DNA of 64,000 nucleotides from the NCBI GenBank assembly GCA_003971905.1, contig RSEE01000036.1:62001-126000 (forward strand), in the 5' to 3' direction. The position numbers and the translations under genes are program-made. This DNA comes from Moniliella sp. 'wahieum' (lineage: Eukaryota > Basidiomycota > Moniliellomycetes > Moniliellales > Moniliellaceae). This document shows, in pieces, positions 43,832 through 55,116 of this stretch (position 1 is the stretch's first letter; each line of letters opens with the position of its first letter). The notes below the pieces were generated by a model. It ran no database searches. It saw only the letters and a list, made by a program, of their open reading frames with translations, and was not told the origin of the DNA.

Positions 43832-44376
43832 TCAGTCGGTCTTGGCAGCCTTGGTCTCACCCTCGGCCTCAGCCTCCGTGTCCGCTTTCCGCTTAGAACT
43901 GCAAGGCAACAATGTCAGTCGAGTGGTTATGAGCAGTAAAAGGGGGACGTACCCTGTGGTAGGTCCTCCTCCTCCTCCTCTTCCTCTTCATCTCCTCTTC
44001 ATCATCCTCGTCATCGTCTTCGCTGCTGTGGGGAGTCAGAATGTACTTCACAACGCGCAGCAAGGATACGTACTTGTACTCAATGTCCTGCTCATCCTCG
44101 TTCTCAACGAAATCACCGTCCTCCTCCTGTTGTGTGTTAGAATTGCGTAGATGGAGAGCATGGAAGCGGGCGTACCTCGTCCTCATCCTCATCTTCGCCC
44201 TCGTCATCCTCGGGCTGTTCCTCCGCAGCAGGCGCTTCCTTCTCATCCGGCTTCTCCTCTGCCTTTGCGGCCTCCGGCTCCGCCGGGGACGGCCTTCGCG
44301 GCGGGGATGGCCTTCTCGGGCGTCTCAGCGGGGCCTCGACGGGCTCAGCGGTCTTGGTAGGCTCAGTGGATGACAT
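43832..44376 (-). CDS. Acidic, probably nuclear small protein with several introns
   Basis: I cannot assign a family. Read on the minus strand, exon 1 (44376 to about 44176) encodes MSSTEPTKTAEPVEAP, an Ala/Glu/Pro-rich stretch, then DDEGEDEDEDE. An intron leads to EEDGDFVENEDEQDIEY. A second intron leads to a stretch with SEDDDEDDEEEM and, in the same frame, RKRRRRR. A third intron (acceptor TTGCAG) leads to SSKRKADTEAEAEGETKAAKTD* ending at 43832. The mix of long acidic runs and a KRK nuclear-localisation-like end resembles prothymosin or histone-chaperone-type acidic proteins; I found no CHZ or NAP motif. The phase at the third intron does not fit exactly, so a one-base indel in the AGG run is likely. 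Four exons in 545 bp is unusually dense. Confidence 0.6.
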
Positions 44377-44904
44377 GAGGGTGAGGGATATGGTGGTGGA
44401 AGAACAAAGGAGAGCGTGTTTGGGTTGGGGCGTGCACGGCCCCGCCTCTGCCCGTCGACGAACACGCTCAGGCTGAGCTAAGAAGGCGCGGGGGTGCACT
44501 GCACGTCGCGTACCACGTAACGCCCTTGTGGACGGGGGGCAGTCTGGCCGAAGAGGATAGAAGATCTAACATGGCGATGGGTGATGCATGATGTCCAGGT
44601 GATTTCTGACGATATCACGTCCCGCTAGGGTTGGATCGGGCCTCGCTACGTCGATGGCGTAAGCAGTAGGGTTGGAATGATCTTCTACCCACACTCAGCG
44701 ATCGGGCCATTATGCATTACGTACGACTGCCGGGTTGGTTACCGGTTACCTAACCCTACCTCGGTCTCCTCCCCGGTCAGGTGACCTGGCTTTCCACTGT
44801 ATGAAATTGCAATGGGCCACCGGCGTTGCTGGGCGTCGCCTCTTTTTTTTTCCTGGCTGCCACCACAGCGGATCCCTGGTTGCGCTCCTCCTCGTTCGGC
44901 CGGC
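44377..44904. promoter_or_regulatory. Divergent promoter region, acidic protein and RPP1
   Basis: 530 bp between divergent start codons. It contains TTACCGGTTACC (about 44741-44752), a T-run/C patch (about 44841-44852) and no recognised gene. Both genes must be transcribed from it. Confidence 0.4.
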
Positions 44905-46361
44905 ATGTTCTACGACCTCAACGTGCCCTGGCCTGCAGATGTGTTCGCAGCCTCTGGCGCACGCAATGCCTCGCCCGAGTACGCCGGCTACATCCGCCAG
45001 CTGGCCCTGTACACTGCCGGCTCGGAGCCTCCTCCCCTTGCGGCGCCCGCCAAGAAGAAGAAGGGGAAAAAGGCGCAGGACCCCCCCGCCCAAGTGCAGC
45101 CGGTCGCTGGTCCCCCCACCAAACCGCCCCCATTGACCCCCTTTGATGCTCTTTCTGGCCTTACTCCCGCTCAGAAGTCGAGGATCGAAGCGTTAAGTCT
45201 GGACCTGTACGAGTGTGCGTCTCTTCCCCCCTCTTCGTAACAACGACACGCCGGACTGACTATTGGACTGCAGTGGGTTACCGACACATTGCATACAATC
45301 ATACCATTTCTACTCGGTTCAATCCATCTCAGCACCAAAATCCATTCTATGACCCACGCACCAAACTCACTCAACCCCCTTCCCCGCCCTCGATCCTCGA
45401 ACCCAAGTGGCCTGGCGCCGACAGCATCCCTCTCTGGAACCAAGCGAAATGGCCCTGGAGCAGCTCAGCAGGCTTACTCTAATTCTCGATGCACAGAGCT
45501 TTGACAAGGCTGGCCATGGACTAGGATCATCTTCGGCCACGGCCTTGCTGACTTACGATCTGCTGGCTGTCTGTCCCACGACTGAGGCGGCCTTCAGCAT
45601 GGCTTGTACGAACCTCACCGAACTTAAACCCAACAGCATCGACTTGATCAGCCTTGACTTTGCCGCCGCCCCCGACTACCTTTTCTTCTCCGTCGAAGCA
45701 GCGTGTTGGCAGCGGTGCAGAACGGGGCGGTTTTCGAGGTGTGTTATGGTGCCCTCACAGGAGTTGAGGACATTTACGCCCTGCGTCGAGACGACGACTC
45801 TTTTTCTCCTGAAAGGAGGAGCAAGGCGCGCCGCAACCTAATTGGAGGCGTAAAAGATTTGCTACGCATTACCAAAGGCAAAAACGTTGTGTTCTCCTCC
45901 GGAGTAGCAGATGCCTTGGGACTGCGTGGACCAGCGGATATAATGAATCTGGCTTCCCTTTTTGGCTTGGCCCCGTCCGAAGCCAAGAGGATGGTGGCTT
46001 CCACCTCGTACTCTTTACTCCAGCGTGCTCGGACACGCAAGACGTGGCGCGGAATCGTCGGTGCTCCCCGCTTGCGTCTCCTCCCCATCCGGCCCATGGT
46101 CTCAATTCCCAACCCCGCCGAGGACATGAAGGATATCATCGTGGCTCCGGCGGACGTGGAGATGACAGAGGCGGAGAAGGGAGCTCCTACGGAAAGCGTT
46201 TCCGATTCGCCAGGGTCGGTAAGGCCAAGCCGCGAGCCTCCGTTCCGGTCAAACGTCCAAGAGAGGCATCTCCCTCAACCGTTGCACCTACTTCCACTAC
46301 CATGGACACGAGTAAGCCAACGGTGAAAAAAACCAAGAGAAACAAGAAGCCTTCCAAATAA
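44905..46361 (+). CDS. RPP1: RNase P/MRP subunit RPP1 (RPP30 family)
   Basis: RPP1 is a TIM-barrel-like protein of nuclear RNase P and RNase MRP, needed for tRNA 5' processing and rRNA maturation. MFYDLNVP at the start is diagnostic. A 59-bp intron (45215-45273) joins LDLYE to LGYRHIAYNH. Downstream blocks match the family: LTLILDAQSF, SIDLISLDFA, GAVFEVCYGA, KNVVFSSGVADALGLRGPAD, then NLASLFGLAPSEAKRMVAST. A Lys/Pro insertion after residue 45 (PAKKKKGKKAQ) and a basic C-terminal tail (VKRPREASPS, VKKTKRNKKPSK*) exceed the yeast protein and are probably disordered RNA-contacting parts. Frame changes occur near 45420, 45700 and 46195, consistent with indels. Confidence 0.9.
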
Positions 46362-47019
46362 GACGTTTGATTTATCCCCTGTGTCCCTTCCTTCATCAGC
46401 TAGATTCTTTCTCTAGTATTGAATCGAACCTTGCCGCCCCATGCTGTTTCCCATGGGTCACGAGGATGTTACTCTTCGGCGGAGTGACTTGAGGCATACT
46501 GGGCGAACATGCAGGGTGTGGGGGATGGAACTTGGCCGTCGCTCACTGGTACCACTCTAGTCACTTCACGTGGGGAAGAGCCTTGTCGTTTGTCTTTCCT
46601 GGTCACGGTGATGAAGAGTACGTCAATATCGATGGGGCGGACGCAAGTCTCGGGTTGAGATACACGTCAGGGTGTAATGTAGATGTGTTTAATTCACTTT
46701 CACCCTGCGCTGCGCCGATTCACTGTATACACCGCAATGAGGACGAAGAGACTGAACAGAGTGTACAATCGGAACGGCACACTCAGATATGGTGCTGGGG
46801 GTGCCTCCAGTGGTGAAGGCCGGTCCAAATCGCTGGCTTCTCTTGCTATCGCAATGCTAAAAGTACGGAACCGCGTTGAAGAACATCTTACAGTCCACAA
46901 AATTGCGCTAGGAAATCTACCGTGGTTACAGCAGGTGCCCTCCTTTAGCCACTAAACGCTGCTGTTCGTGAACAAGAGGATATAGCAAGACGTATCGTAT
47001 ACAAAGAGGACACTACTCA
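46362..47019. other. Convergent 3' spacer between RPP1 and the membrane protein
   Basis: 660 bp between facing stop codons. Two overlapping plus-strand open frames (about 46530-46950) are not convincingly coding. No repeats or RNA genes recognised. Confidence 0.4.
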
Positions 47020-48489
47020 TCAAGGCAAGCTGCTTCCCGCTGAGGGTTCAGGCTCATGTGTGTAGGCGGAGAAAGGGTGAGCTCGTGGGGCCGGCCCAGG
47101 AGGCAAGGTAGCAGGGTATTCAACCAATTTGCTCAAATTTGGTACGGGTGGCCCGCTCCATTCCCTCTCAGAAGGCTGCAATGTGCCTTTCTCCAGATCC
47201 GCCTCCTGGGGGACCGAGATGTGCTGAACTTCGATGTCGACAGGGATGGTACGTCCGCCTTGGAGGGAGTACATATCATTTACGTTGCTCGAAAATCCCG
47301 TCGTGTCCATTGGTTTTTGCCCTGCCTTACGCAGGTTGACCACGCAGCGTGGCGCGACCGCCAGGCTGACCAGGGCATGGAGTGGCAAGCCTAGTCCACT
47401 CAGTGCGTTGTTGGCAGGATGAGTGCGGTGAAGGTAGGTCCAGCTCAACGCCAGCCCCACACTTTCTACTGCCACAGCGAAGCTAAAGTACCGGAGTGCA
47501 TCGAAGAGGAACTGGCCGCCAACAGGGCTAATGTGAGTGATTCGCCGTGCGCGCGCCCTGAAGTTGCTGGGGATCGACTCTTGACTGTCCTTCTTTAAAT
47601 AGAAGTTCCACATCATCGCGCACGTCGTCAGCACCATGACAGCGTCGCCGATAAAGGAGAACAGATACACCACAACGGGCCACCAAATGCCAGAATAAAG
47701 CGAGCCGCAACGCATACCGACACGGAAGTTGAGAGGCACCGTCACCCCATTTGGCCAACTGAGAACAAGGGTTAGAACCAAAAGGGCACAGAGACGGACA
47801 GAGGACACCACAGGACAGGGTTGGATAGGGGGTAAGACAAGACATACGTGTGAACACGAACTGAGCCCCCCTCCGAGCCAGCTCGCAGCTGTTCCAGCTA
47901 CCAAGATCCAGAGGACGACGGATAGCATCTTAGTATAGGGAAGCGTCCTGGTGATTGCGTACGTGCGCAGCGTAAATATGACCTGGGCGTTAATGTTGCT
48001 GAGAGCCAAGAGAGCAATGTAGGCAGAAAGGTCTACGGTGGATAATGGACAACCAGTCAGGGAGCGTGTGTGCGTTGAATGCGTGAGACGGGTACATACC
48101 TCCTTGACAACTTGTTGGGCGGCGGTAGTATGCAAACGCCAGACCAAACATGGGGAAGGTCAAGAGGCGAGCAAAGATATGACAGAACGCGGCTGGTGTA
48201 GGGAAAAAAGCCCTCATCTTTTCCATCGAGAACAGCATTGCCGTTCCTGTACGGTCTGCTTGATCCGTTGCCACTCGGCGTAGTACACATACTTCCAGTC
48301 GGAGGGGAAGCTAACCAGAACATCCCAAAACACACAGCCACCAATGAAAAGGCACATCCACCAAGTGACCGCCCCGTCGTACGAGCGCTCCTCCTGGAAT
48401 GCAACGACTGGCTGCAGCTCAGGGGGCAGGTCGGCAATTGTTGGAAACAGGATGGAAAACTTGGGGTGATGATGTGGGTCGACGGCCAT
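47020..48489 (-). CDS. Multi-pass membrane protein, basidiomycete seven-helix type
   Basis: The start MAVDPHHHPKFS at 48489 is soluble. About seven hydrophobic segments follow through several exons: WWMCLFIGGCVFWDVLVSF, LLTFPMFGLAFAYY, LSAYIALLALSNINAQVIF, MLSVVLWILVAGTAASWLG, VVVYLFSFIGDAVMVLTTC, FSFAVAVESVGLAL and LPLHALVSLAV. The segment WKYVYYAEWQRIK between helices one and two is reminiscent of the many uncharacterised DUF6533-like membrane proteins of Agaricomycotina, but I could not confirm membership. Introns with GTATGT/GTACGT donors separate the helices (for example near 48080-48110 and 48165-48215), and a further piece of intron sequence may be included near 47750-47860. The tail after the last helix (about 110 residues) is soluble, with VDIEVQHISVPQEADLEKG and a Pro-rich end. 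Function unknown; receptor-like topology is inference. Confidence 0.65.
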
Positions 48490-51400
48490 TCTGAGAACCA
48501 ATGCCAGCCCCGGGTATATGGTGGTAGCGCAGGGGGGAGGGACGGAGGAGAACAAGCGAAAGAGATTGGCGAGACAGGGCGAAGCACCCCCGGGAGGGGG
48601 CGTTTGGTGCCCCGCGGTTTTATGTGGTGGCGAGTGAACACATGCGGACCTAGCAAGGAGAGCAGACCATATGGCCCACTTGGACCCGGGTGGCGCAGCC
48701 CCGAGGCGATCCGCAGCCGCTGGCCCTGCTGGCCTGCCCTGGCTGCCGCACTGCAGCGGCCCTCGAGACGGTCATTTAATTTCAAACACCCAATGCGCCT
48801 ATCTGCCTGCGCCTTGGTTGGACGTACCGAACGTTGTTCGAGTTGATCGCGGATGATCGATGAACGTATGAACGATGAACTCGATGAACTAAGTATATCG
48901 GCATGTCGACGTTATCCAGATATCGATATCGATTCTCGACGATCGGCTATCGGCCATCGGACATCAGTAAGTCTTCCTTGAAGCTTGAAGCTTGAAGCTA
49001 ATTGAAGCTTGATCCGCTATACAACAGCATGTTGAAACCGCACCTGTGGGATACTGAGAAGCCTTTGAGGCCCTTACCGTCCCTGTGTGGCTGGGATGGC
49101 ACGTGGATATTGGATTAATGGAGGCCATGTTTTGAACCCATTTTGCTAAAGGGATATATTGTACGGCATATGGATCTAGAGCTCGCCATAATGCATGCGT
49201 AAACCCCTTTTAGCAACTGCCCAAACGCCACCCCCAGGCCCGCAACGCCGCAGGCTATGCACTCTCCCGCGCCCGCCACGCACTGCACTTACCCCCCGTC
49301 CCACCCATTCTGCCCCCCTCGGCCCCGTCGCGCATGTGGCGCCCCACATCAAAACGTGTGGTTCGCACGCGGATACGCGTGACGATGCAAGATCCAAATA
49401 CGCAGCTTTGTTCCTGAGGCTGTGTGACACACGTGATACACGACTTGTGACATGTGATGTATGTCACATGTCATGCATCATGCATGCTATCTGTCACATG
49501 TCACATGTCATCGATCATCGATCATCGAACACTCATGTATTAGGGCCACACTCACATACATGTGCTGCAAGCGCACAAGCCTCCTGTGCACGACGATGCT
49601 TCAACTCACATGTATACATCCGCCACTTGGACATCATCGACATGTTGGCATCTTCGGCAAGCGTGAAGGATCCATGGACATGGGAACATGACATGTGACA
49701 GAGCCTGTAGATGAAACGGTTCCCCTGCGCATCATCATGCACATGATGCTTTTGCCCAAGTGTGGCAAAAATGATATATGGGGCACTACTACAGCATACA
49801 AATACTATTACTACTATACCATAGGCACTATACGCGGAGACGAGCGCGAGATGCATCATAAACGGATCACTCGATATCACGAATCGATTTCGTAAGAATA
49901 AGGGAGATATCGCCGGAAGAGCACATCGTCCACAGAGGGGGCGCTGGCATATATAGAGAGCAAGCCCATATAAAAACGCGATTGCGAAGAGCCAGCATGA
50001 TAATCAACGTTGAGTACCATGATTTTGTATCGCAATAAGTGGCAGTTGTGCCTCTCTGGCCACGATCACACAACGTATGAGGCATCCCCTTATTCTCAAA
50101 TACTTTTCTCTCATCTCTCTTCTCTCTGTGAGTCCGAACACCATATTTGCATAACTTCATGATCGTGGTTAGCTATAGTTGATTCCAGTGGTAAAACAAC
50201 TTCTCATATTGCTTCCCAGCTTTCGTTGCATGCATAGTACGCTCGCGTCCTCGTCATGCAACATGGCCAGGAAAAAGAACGAGAGCCTTTTTGGGTGCGT
50301 CCCTTCTGGACTTTTGATGGGATTCTTCGGGCATTCCGGCTATTCGAGTATAGCCGAGATGCAGCTCTATTAGGCCACTGTGATCTTGCAGCTGTTTCAC
50401 TGGTATCATCCTCCCCGGTACCCCTTTAAGCTTTACTCAACCTCTTCCTCGGAGGGTCATTCTGAGAAGTGTGTCTCGATAGGCTTGCGGCGCTTTTGGC
50501 AGCACAGGTATAGAAGGCAAACACACATGTGACAGAGTTTCCGTGAGGCTGTCCCGTGTTCCATGATGCATGAGGTCGTATATCACGCCATACGTCACAG
50601 GTCGTTACATGTCATGTGCATGTGCCCCGCGCCATCCGGCAACAAGGTCTTCTCGGAAATTAAGCATCAGCACAAGGAAGGGCATCTAGATACGTTCGAT
50701 ATACGTAAGTATCAACCACAGCCATTTTTTCGGACGCACCTCGTGAATTGAACCACTTGATGGTTTGGTTATTGAAGAGAGAGGGTCGTGCAGTTGGGGT
50801 TAGCGAAAGTCCATATGGGGGTGACGTTCACCATGGGGATCAGTCCCCTAAAGAGTCGGGTCCACGGCGAAGTGTTCAACGTTGAACGTTTACCGGGTAC
50901 CGCTCTTCCTGTACGCGCACAGTCATGCATGGATCGTCGTACTTGGAATACCCCCCCTCTCTTTTCAACTTTTCTCCTCTTCACAACAGAGAAACCGCAC
51001 AGTGATTTTGCAAAGACGCATGGTTCGCCCTTTTTGAGACTTTTGTGAATACTCCGGCGTGTTGTGTTCCGTTCCTCCGGCTCCTATAACATGTAAACGG
51101 AATCTATCCTAGTTATTTTTGTGAGATGATCATGAGTCGATGATACCTCGATAAGATCAAACCCCTTTGGATGATGAAAAAGCTTAGATCTCGATCATAC
51201 AGCCGCACATGTACAGCATCTCCAGTGTTGGTATTAGTACTAACACTCGAAGCTTTTGAAAGTTGATACTATGAACTGTAATATGTCCGTAACAATCGGG
51301 GGTAAACGCGGGATCAGAGAAACTGTTTTCGAGGAAGTGCAAGTTGTCCTTCGCTGAAAAGAGTAGCGAAAGAGAGATCTTTTGGAGAGGAAACTTGGTC

Positions 51401-52645
51401 ATGTACGGAAAAGTGGACGAAGATGCATGGCAGTTAGATTTGGCACCGCTATACTACATCCATATCATTGACAAAGCTTAAGCTTGGGACAGGGAAACGC
51501 TGCGTCTAAACCGAACCGTTCATGTTGCGAGAGTTACTTGGTAGCGCCATCAATGTCAAGGAACCAGGCGACGCCTGTTTCTCATGTTCTCTTCGCATAT
51601 TCGCGGGGAACATAGGTGGGTGTGTCCGGGGCGGACTGCCGAGAACCTCATGTCTTGTATTAGGCTCCTCTCTGTACGGGCATAGCCTGTGCATGTAATA
51701 CCCAAGATGAGAGAAACGTGGGTTAAGAGCGTGATGTAGTACAGGAGACATTTCCCTCCCGCGGTTGCGAAACTTCGGGGGCTGGGTAGGCATGCACATG
51801 TGATGTGGTCATCGAGATCATCGACATCTCTACTGTGAGCATATTCTCTAAAGGACCTACTCTACGCGCGAAATCTCGAAGAGAGGCCATCAACGTCTCC
51901 GCCTTGCATGTACACACAAAGCAACTTTTCACCACAGGTTCATTTCCACTCTTGAACTCCGGATGAACCGATCAAAGCAGCGCAGGTCAGGATCCTCCGC
52001 AGATATTCATCAGGCCCACATCCGCTTTTTGCTGAGTTAACCATGTTACTCCACCAGCACTGGTTCTTATTTTGTCATGCCCACGCGTCCCGCTAGACCC
52101 TGTTTGCCAGTGTAAGACCAAACCGATATGAGAGACCGCGATTGATTCCAACAACCGACGAAGATGAGTACCAACCCAAGCTGGCTGTCCCTCCTCCCAG
52201 GAGCATCGAAGTAAGTGCATCCCCTTCGGCATGCATTAGGAGCGAGATGGCCGCAGACTCTCGTTGAGTGGCTAAGTGCTACAGCTCTCTTCGTTCCGTT
52301 CCTAAGCCATGGTATCCTTACCCCCGTTCGACTGGTGGGACCATCGTACCAAAAAAAGTACATTCTTCTGCGTTCCACCTGCATCACCGCGCTCTCACCC
52401 TCAAGCACATCGCCCGAATGACATTGCTTGTATTGCTTGCCCTCTTGGCCATCAAAATGTTGAAAGAGCTAGGATTCCAAGTCGACTTGAGATGCCCGGT
52501 GCAAGGTAAATAGCTCCTGTGTATTTCAACAGGGCGGCTTGCTGAGGCTGTAAGGATATTGCAGATTCCAGTGCAGGGCGTTGCGGTAGATTACGACCCA
52601 TCATGAAGCTTGGGAAGCCGAGGGAAACAGACTCTATGCATGGCG
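48490..52645. other. 4.1-kb AT-richer gene desert
   Basis: Between the membrane protein and the BolA gene I recognise no protein domain, RNA gene or transposon. Open frames are short (mostly under 100 residues) on both strands with no codon bias. Base composition is visibly AT-richer than the rest. There are clusters of short palindromes (GATATCGATATCGAT near 48920, ACATGTGACATGT near 49450) and a CTTGAAG direct repeat (about 48975-49010). Decayed sequence, an unannotated non-coding RNA or a chromosomal site are all possible. Confidence 0.5.
49435..49530. repeat. Dense palindrome cluster (ACATGTGACATGT and ATCGATCATCGAT types)
   Basis: Within about 95 bp are GTGACATGTGATGTATGTC, CACATGTCATGCATCATGC, GTCACATGTCACATGTCATC and ATCGATCATCGATCATCG. 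Most are perfect or near-perfect palindromes built from CATG and CGAT cores. Single relatives occur at about 14006, 16343 and 16575 (CATG type) and 40193 (CGAT type). Confidence 0.85.
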
Positions 52646-53033
52646 TTAATTTATACCCAATACAAGTGGAAAGGAGAGACGTACCTCATATTGCTATCCG
52701 ACGAGCGCCCAATGAGTAGGTAGAGCAGTAGTCAGCACATCCAACAGAAGAGGAATCGGTACACATGCAGGAAGGAAAGGATTAGACGAAGGAGGCACGT
52801 ACAGCCGGTGTATAGGTCTTCTGAGAAAAGGCGTGCATGGAAGCGATCTCATCCTTGAGCTTCTCATTGACCAGCCGGTGCCGCTTGAGCGTTGTCAAGC
52901 CCTGGAAGGCCGAGGAGACAATGATCACATCAAATGCCTGCCCACACCCGCCACTCACATCCGACACCACCACATTCTGCACTCCCTCGACGCGAGCACG
53001 GATCGCAGCACTGAGTTCGTCTGATGAAACCAT
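52646..53033 (-). CDS. BolA-family protein (BOL1/BOL3-like)
   Basis: BolA proteins work with monothiol glutaredoxins and related factors in iron-sulfur cluster delivery. Starting at ATG 53033 (MVSSDELSAAIRARVEG), the frame gives VVVSDVSGGCGQAFDVIIVS, FQGLTTLKRHRLVNEKLKDE and MHAFSQKTYTPA. The GGCG motif is typical of the BOLA1/BOLA3 group, and the HRLVN...E...MHAF helix carries the cluster-ligand His. A 109-bp intron (52694-52802) leads to QYE, giving the conserved TP.QYE ending. The last exon is either a 9-base microexon or reads on to a TAA at 52646. A longer 5' end with a mitochondrial presequence through an upstream exon is possible, since the frame is open above the ATG. I could not place that exon. 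Confidence 0.82.
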
Positions 53034-53670
53034 CTCAGCTGTTGTGGAAGTTACTGGGACGGGAGAGGTGGTGTCGATGGTGGCCAAGACGATCGATGGC
53101 GACGTGGCTGATCGCGCTTCTGTCAGCACTCAGCGAGCGTGCTGTGTTTTGTGGGCAAGCAAATTTCATACGTTCATTCTGGGCCTTCCAATCCAACTAT
53201 GATATCGGGGCTATCGCACGAGCTACTCGACACTTCTCGCCCCCGTTCACTCTTGCACATCCACCAACCCCTGGCTCGAGCCGGGGTAGCGTGGCCGGTG
53301 AAGCCGCGCTTGCATGCTGACTACACCCTTTACCAGAATACGTCGGTCCTCCAGCTCGGAGATAGGTTGCTTTCGGAGGGGAAGGCGGGGATACTGTTTT
53401 GCCACGTGCTCTGAGAATCTCAATGTTCGCGTCATTCTGCGTCGCTCCATCTTTCATTTCGAGTGGGGATCGCTATCCTCCTCCATGCAATTGTCCACTG
53501 CCAGCACACTAACAGTGCATATCCAAACAACATTGTATCGTCAAAATCATGTTGCTCCTCGGACATGGTGCCAACCCGTTTGCCAAGATGGGAGCCCGGG
53601 TTGCGCCGCCGTTTTTCGAATCTCCGAGTAGTACTATCATGCATCACTGCTGATGGAGATACAGGTTCGA
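53034..53670. other. Spacer between BolA and EMC5
   Basis: 640 bp upstream of the BolA ATG and downstream of the EMC5 stop; both genes read leftward. It may contain an undetected first BolA exon near 53130-53180. Nothing else recognised. Confidence 0.4.
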
Positions 53671-54206
53671 TCACGTGCTCTTCTCGGGCTCCTCCAAGAG
53701 CGCACGAGCATTGGCGAAGAGGTCAGGTCCGCGATGGTTGAACCGGGCAAACGAAGGGCGAGTCTCGGCCATGTCAATCGTGCTAGACCACACAGGACAT
53801 TAGTATAACCAACCCAAAGCTCCGAGGGAGACCAACATACCGCGTCCGCATTTCGCTGCTCCAAGTGATTCTCTTGAGGGGCTTGGTGGAGAGGGTGATT
53901 CCAACAACGAGGACGAAAAAGGAGATAAGAGTCTCAATCTTGATCTGCACTACCAGTTAGCTTCAGGGAGGGGGAGGGAAAGGGGTAAAGGGAAACGTAT
54001 GTGGTGAGAATATACGCACGTCAAGAGGGATCGGCTCTGGTGGCAGCCCAAAAGACTTGCGAATAGTAAGAACTGCAGTAAGGTGTTAGTGCATCAATGT
54101 GGGGTAGGAACAGAGAGTACGAACACTCGTACGCCGAGAAGGCGGCGTGAAGGAAGGCGAGCACGCCGAGGGCAATGACTCCGCGTCCAATGGCTTGGCA
54201 CGACAT
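53671..54206 (-). CDS. EMC5: ER membrane protein complex subunit 5 (EMC5/MMGT)
   Basis: EMC5 is a two-helix core subunit of the ER membrane complex that inserts transmembrane helices and tail-anchored proteins. Four exons (54206-54125, 54072-54020, 53944-53841, 53782-53671) splice to an unbroken 116-residue protein, a normal length. It starts MSCQAIGRGVIALGVLAFLH, then AAFSAYEFLTIRKSFGLPPE (helix 1 and loop), PIPLDIKIETLISFFVLVVG (helix 2), and ends with the family signature PSFARFNHRGPDLF and EEPEKST*. Introns are 52, 75 and 58 bp with clear branch points (for example CTAAC and TGCAG/TAG acceptors). The first donor is GTTCGT, an uncommon variant. Three introns in so short a CDS made the gene invisible to simple ORF reading. 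Confidence 0.9.
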
Positions 54207-55116
54207 CTCGTTAGCCCAGACTGACGTTGATGAGGTGGTGGTGACGGGTGGAGACGTCGTGGAGCAACACCGGCTAGGCGCGGGCGGAATTTTGCGTTCC
54301 GGGTTAGTAAGTCTAATACGAAACGAATTTGGGGACGTGACCGATGACCGTCATCGATGCCGGTATAATCGATGACCGGGTCGATGACCTTTCCTGCCAT
54401 CTCTTTGGGTGTGGTCTGCAGGTCATGCCGGTCATGGAAGACTATTGACTATCCAACTTGGCCTCACAGCATCGATTCTTTGGGCACTGCCTTCTCAAAC
54501 ACCTTCCGGAAGGGTTAACAGAGCCTTGGGTCTCGTTGGATCGCTAGAGGGAAAGAGCGGGTCGACATCGCCTTCAATCTGTATAATAATAGCAAGGCCA
54601 AAAAAGGCGGCTTGGGAAGCTGCAGTATGGTTTGCCTTGAGCCCCAAAGCACCTATGAATCCAGAGATGGGATGTTTCCTGGTTTTTTGACCCTCAGAAC
54701 CTTGGCGGTAGGACCATTATTCGTCGTGCTTTGCCCATCGCCAGTTACTCGACTGGATCGAAGGCTACTGAAATGAATGCACCCTCTGCACATACCGAGT
54801 CATGAACCCACGGGGGCCAATTGCAGCCTGGGCGCTGCCTATTCGACCATCCCATCTTGAAAATGAAGAGCGTGTAATGGGTTAATGAAGCCTGACGCCT
54901 CCTAAGCCTCCTCGGCCTGACTAGCGGTGGGGGACAAGGTGCGAGGGAACGGGGAATTCTGACATCTGACTCGAGCCATGGCACAGGGCCTGTGTGCGCC
55001 TATCGCCATCTACCCGGCGTTCAGGCTTATTAAACCAAGTTTTTTAAAGTAAGTCCGTCTTCGTGTCGTGCTCGGCCCCATTTTTCCCCGTTGCACCACC
55101 ACCTCTTGTGTTTACG
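54207..55116. other. Divergent spacer between EMC5 and ARG8
   Basis: 910 bp between divergent starts. It holds GGGTCGATGACC-type inverted motifs near 54360-54390 (CCGATGACCGTCATCG, then CGATGACCGGGTCGATGACC). No gene recognised. A minus-strand open frame near 54540-54680 (GFIGALGLKANH) is hydrophobic but unassigned. Confidence 0.4.

Noticed and set aside
49195-49698. 167-codon plus-strand frame in the gene desert
   Set aside because: Its translation is mostly CATG/TCACATG palindrome repeats (HMSHVMHH-like) and shows no codon bias.
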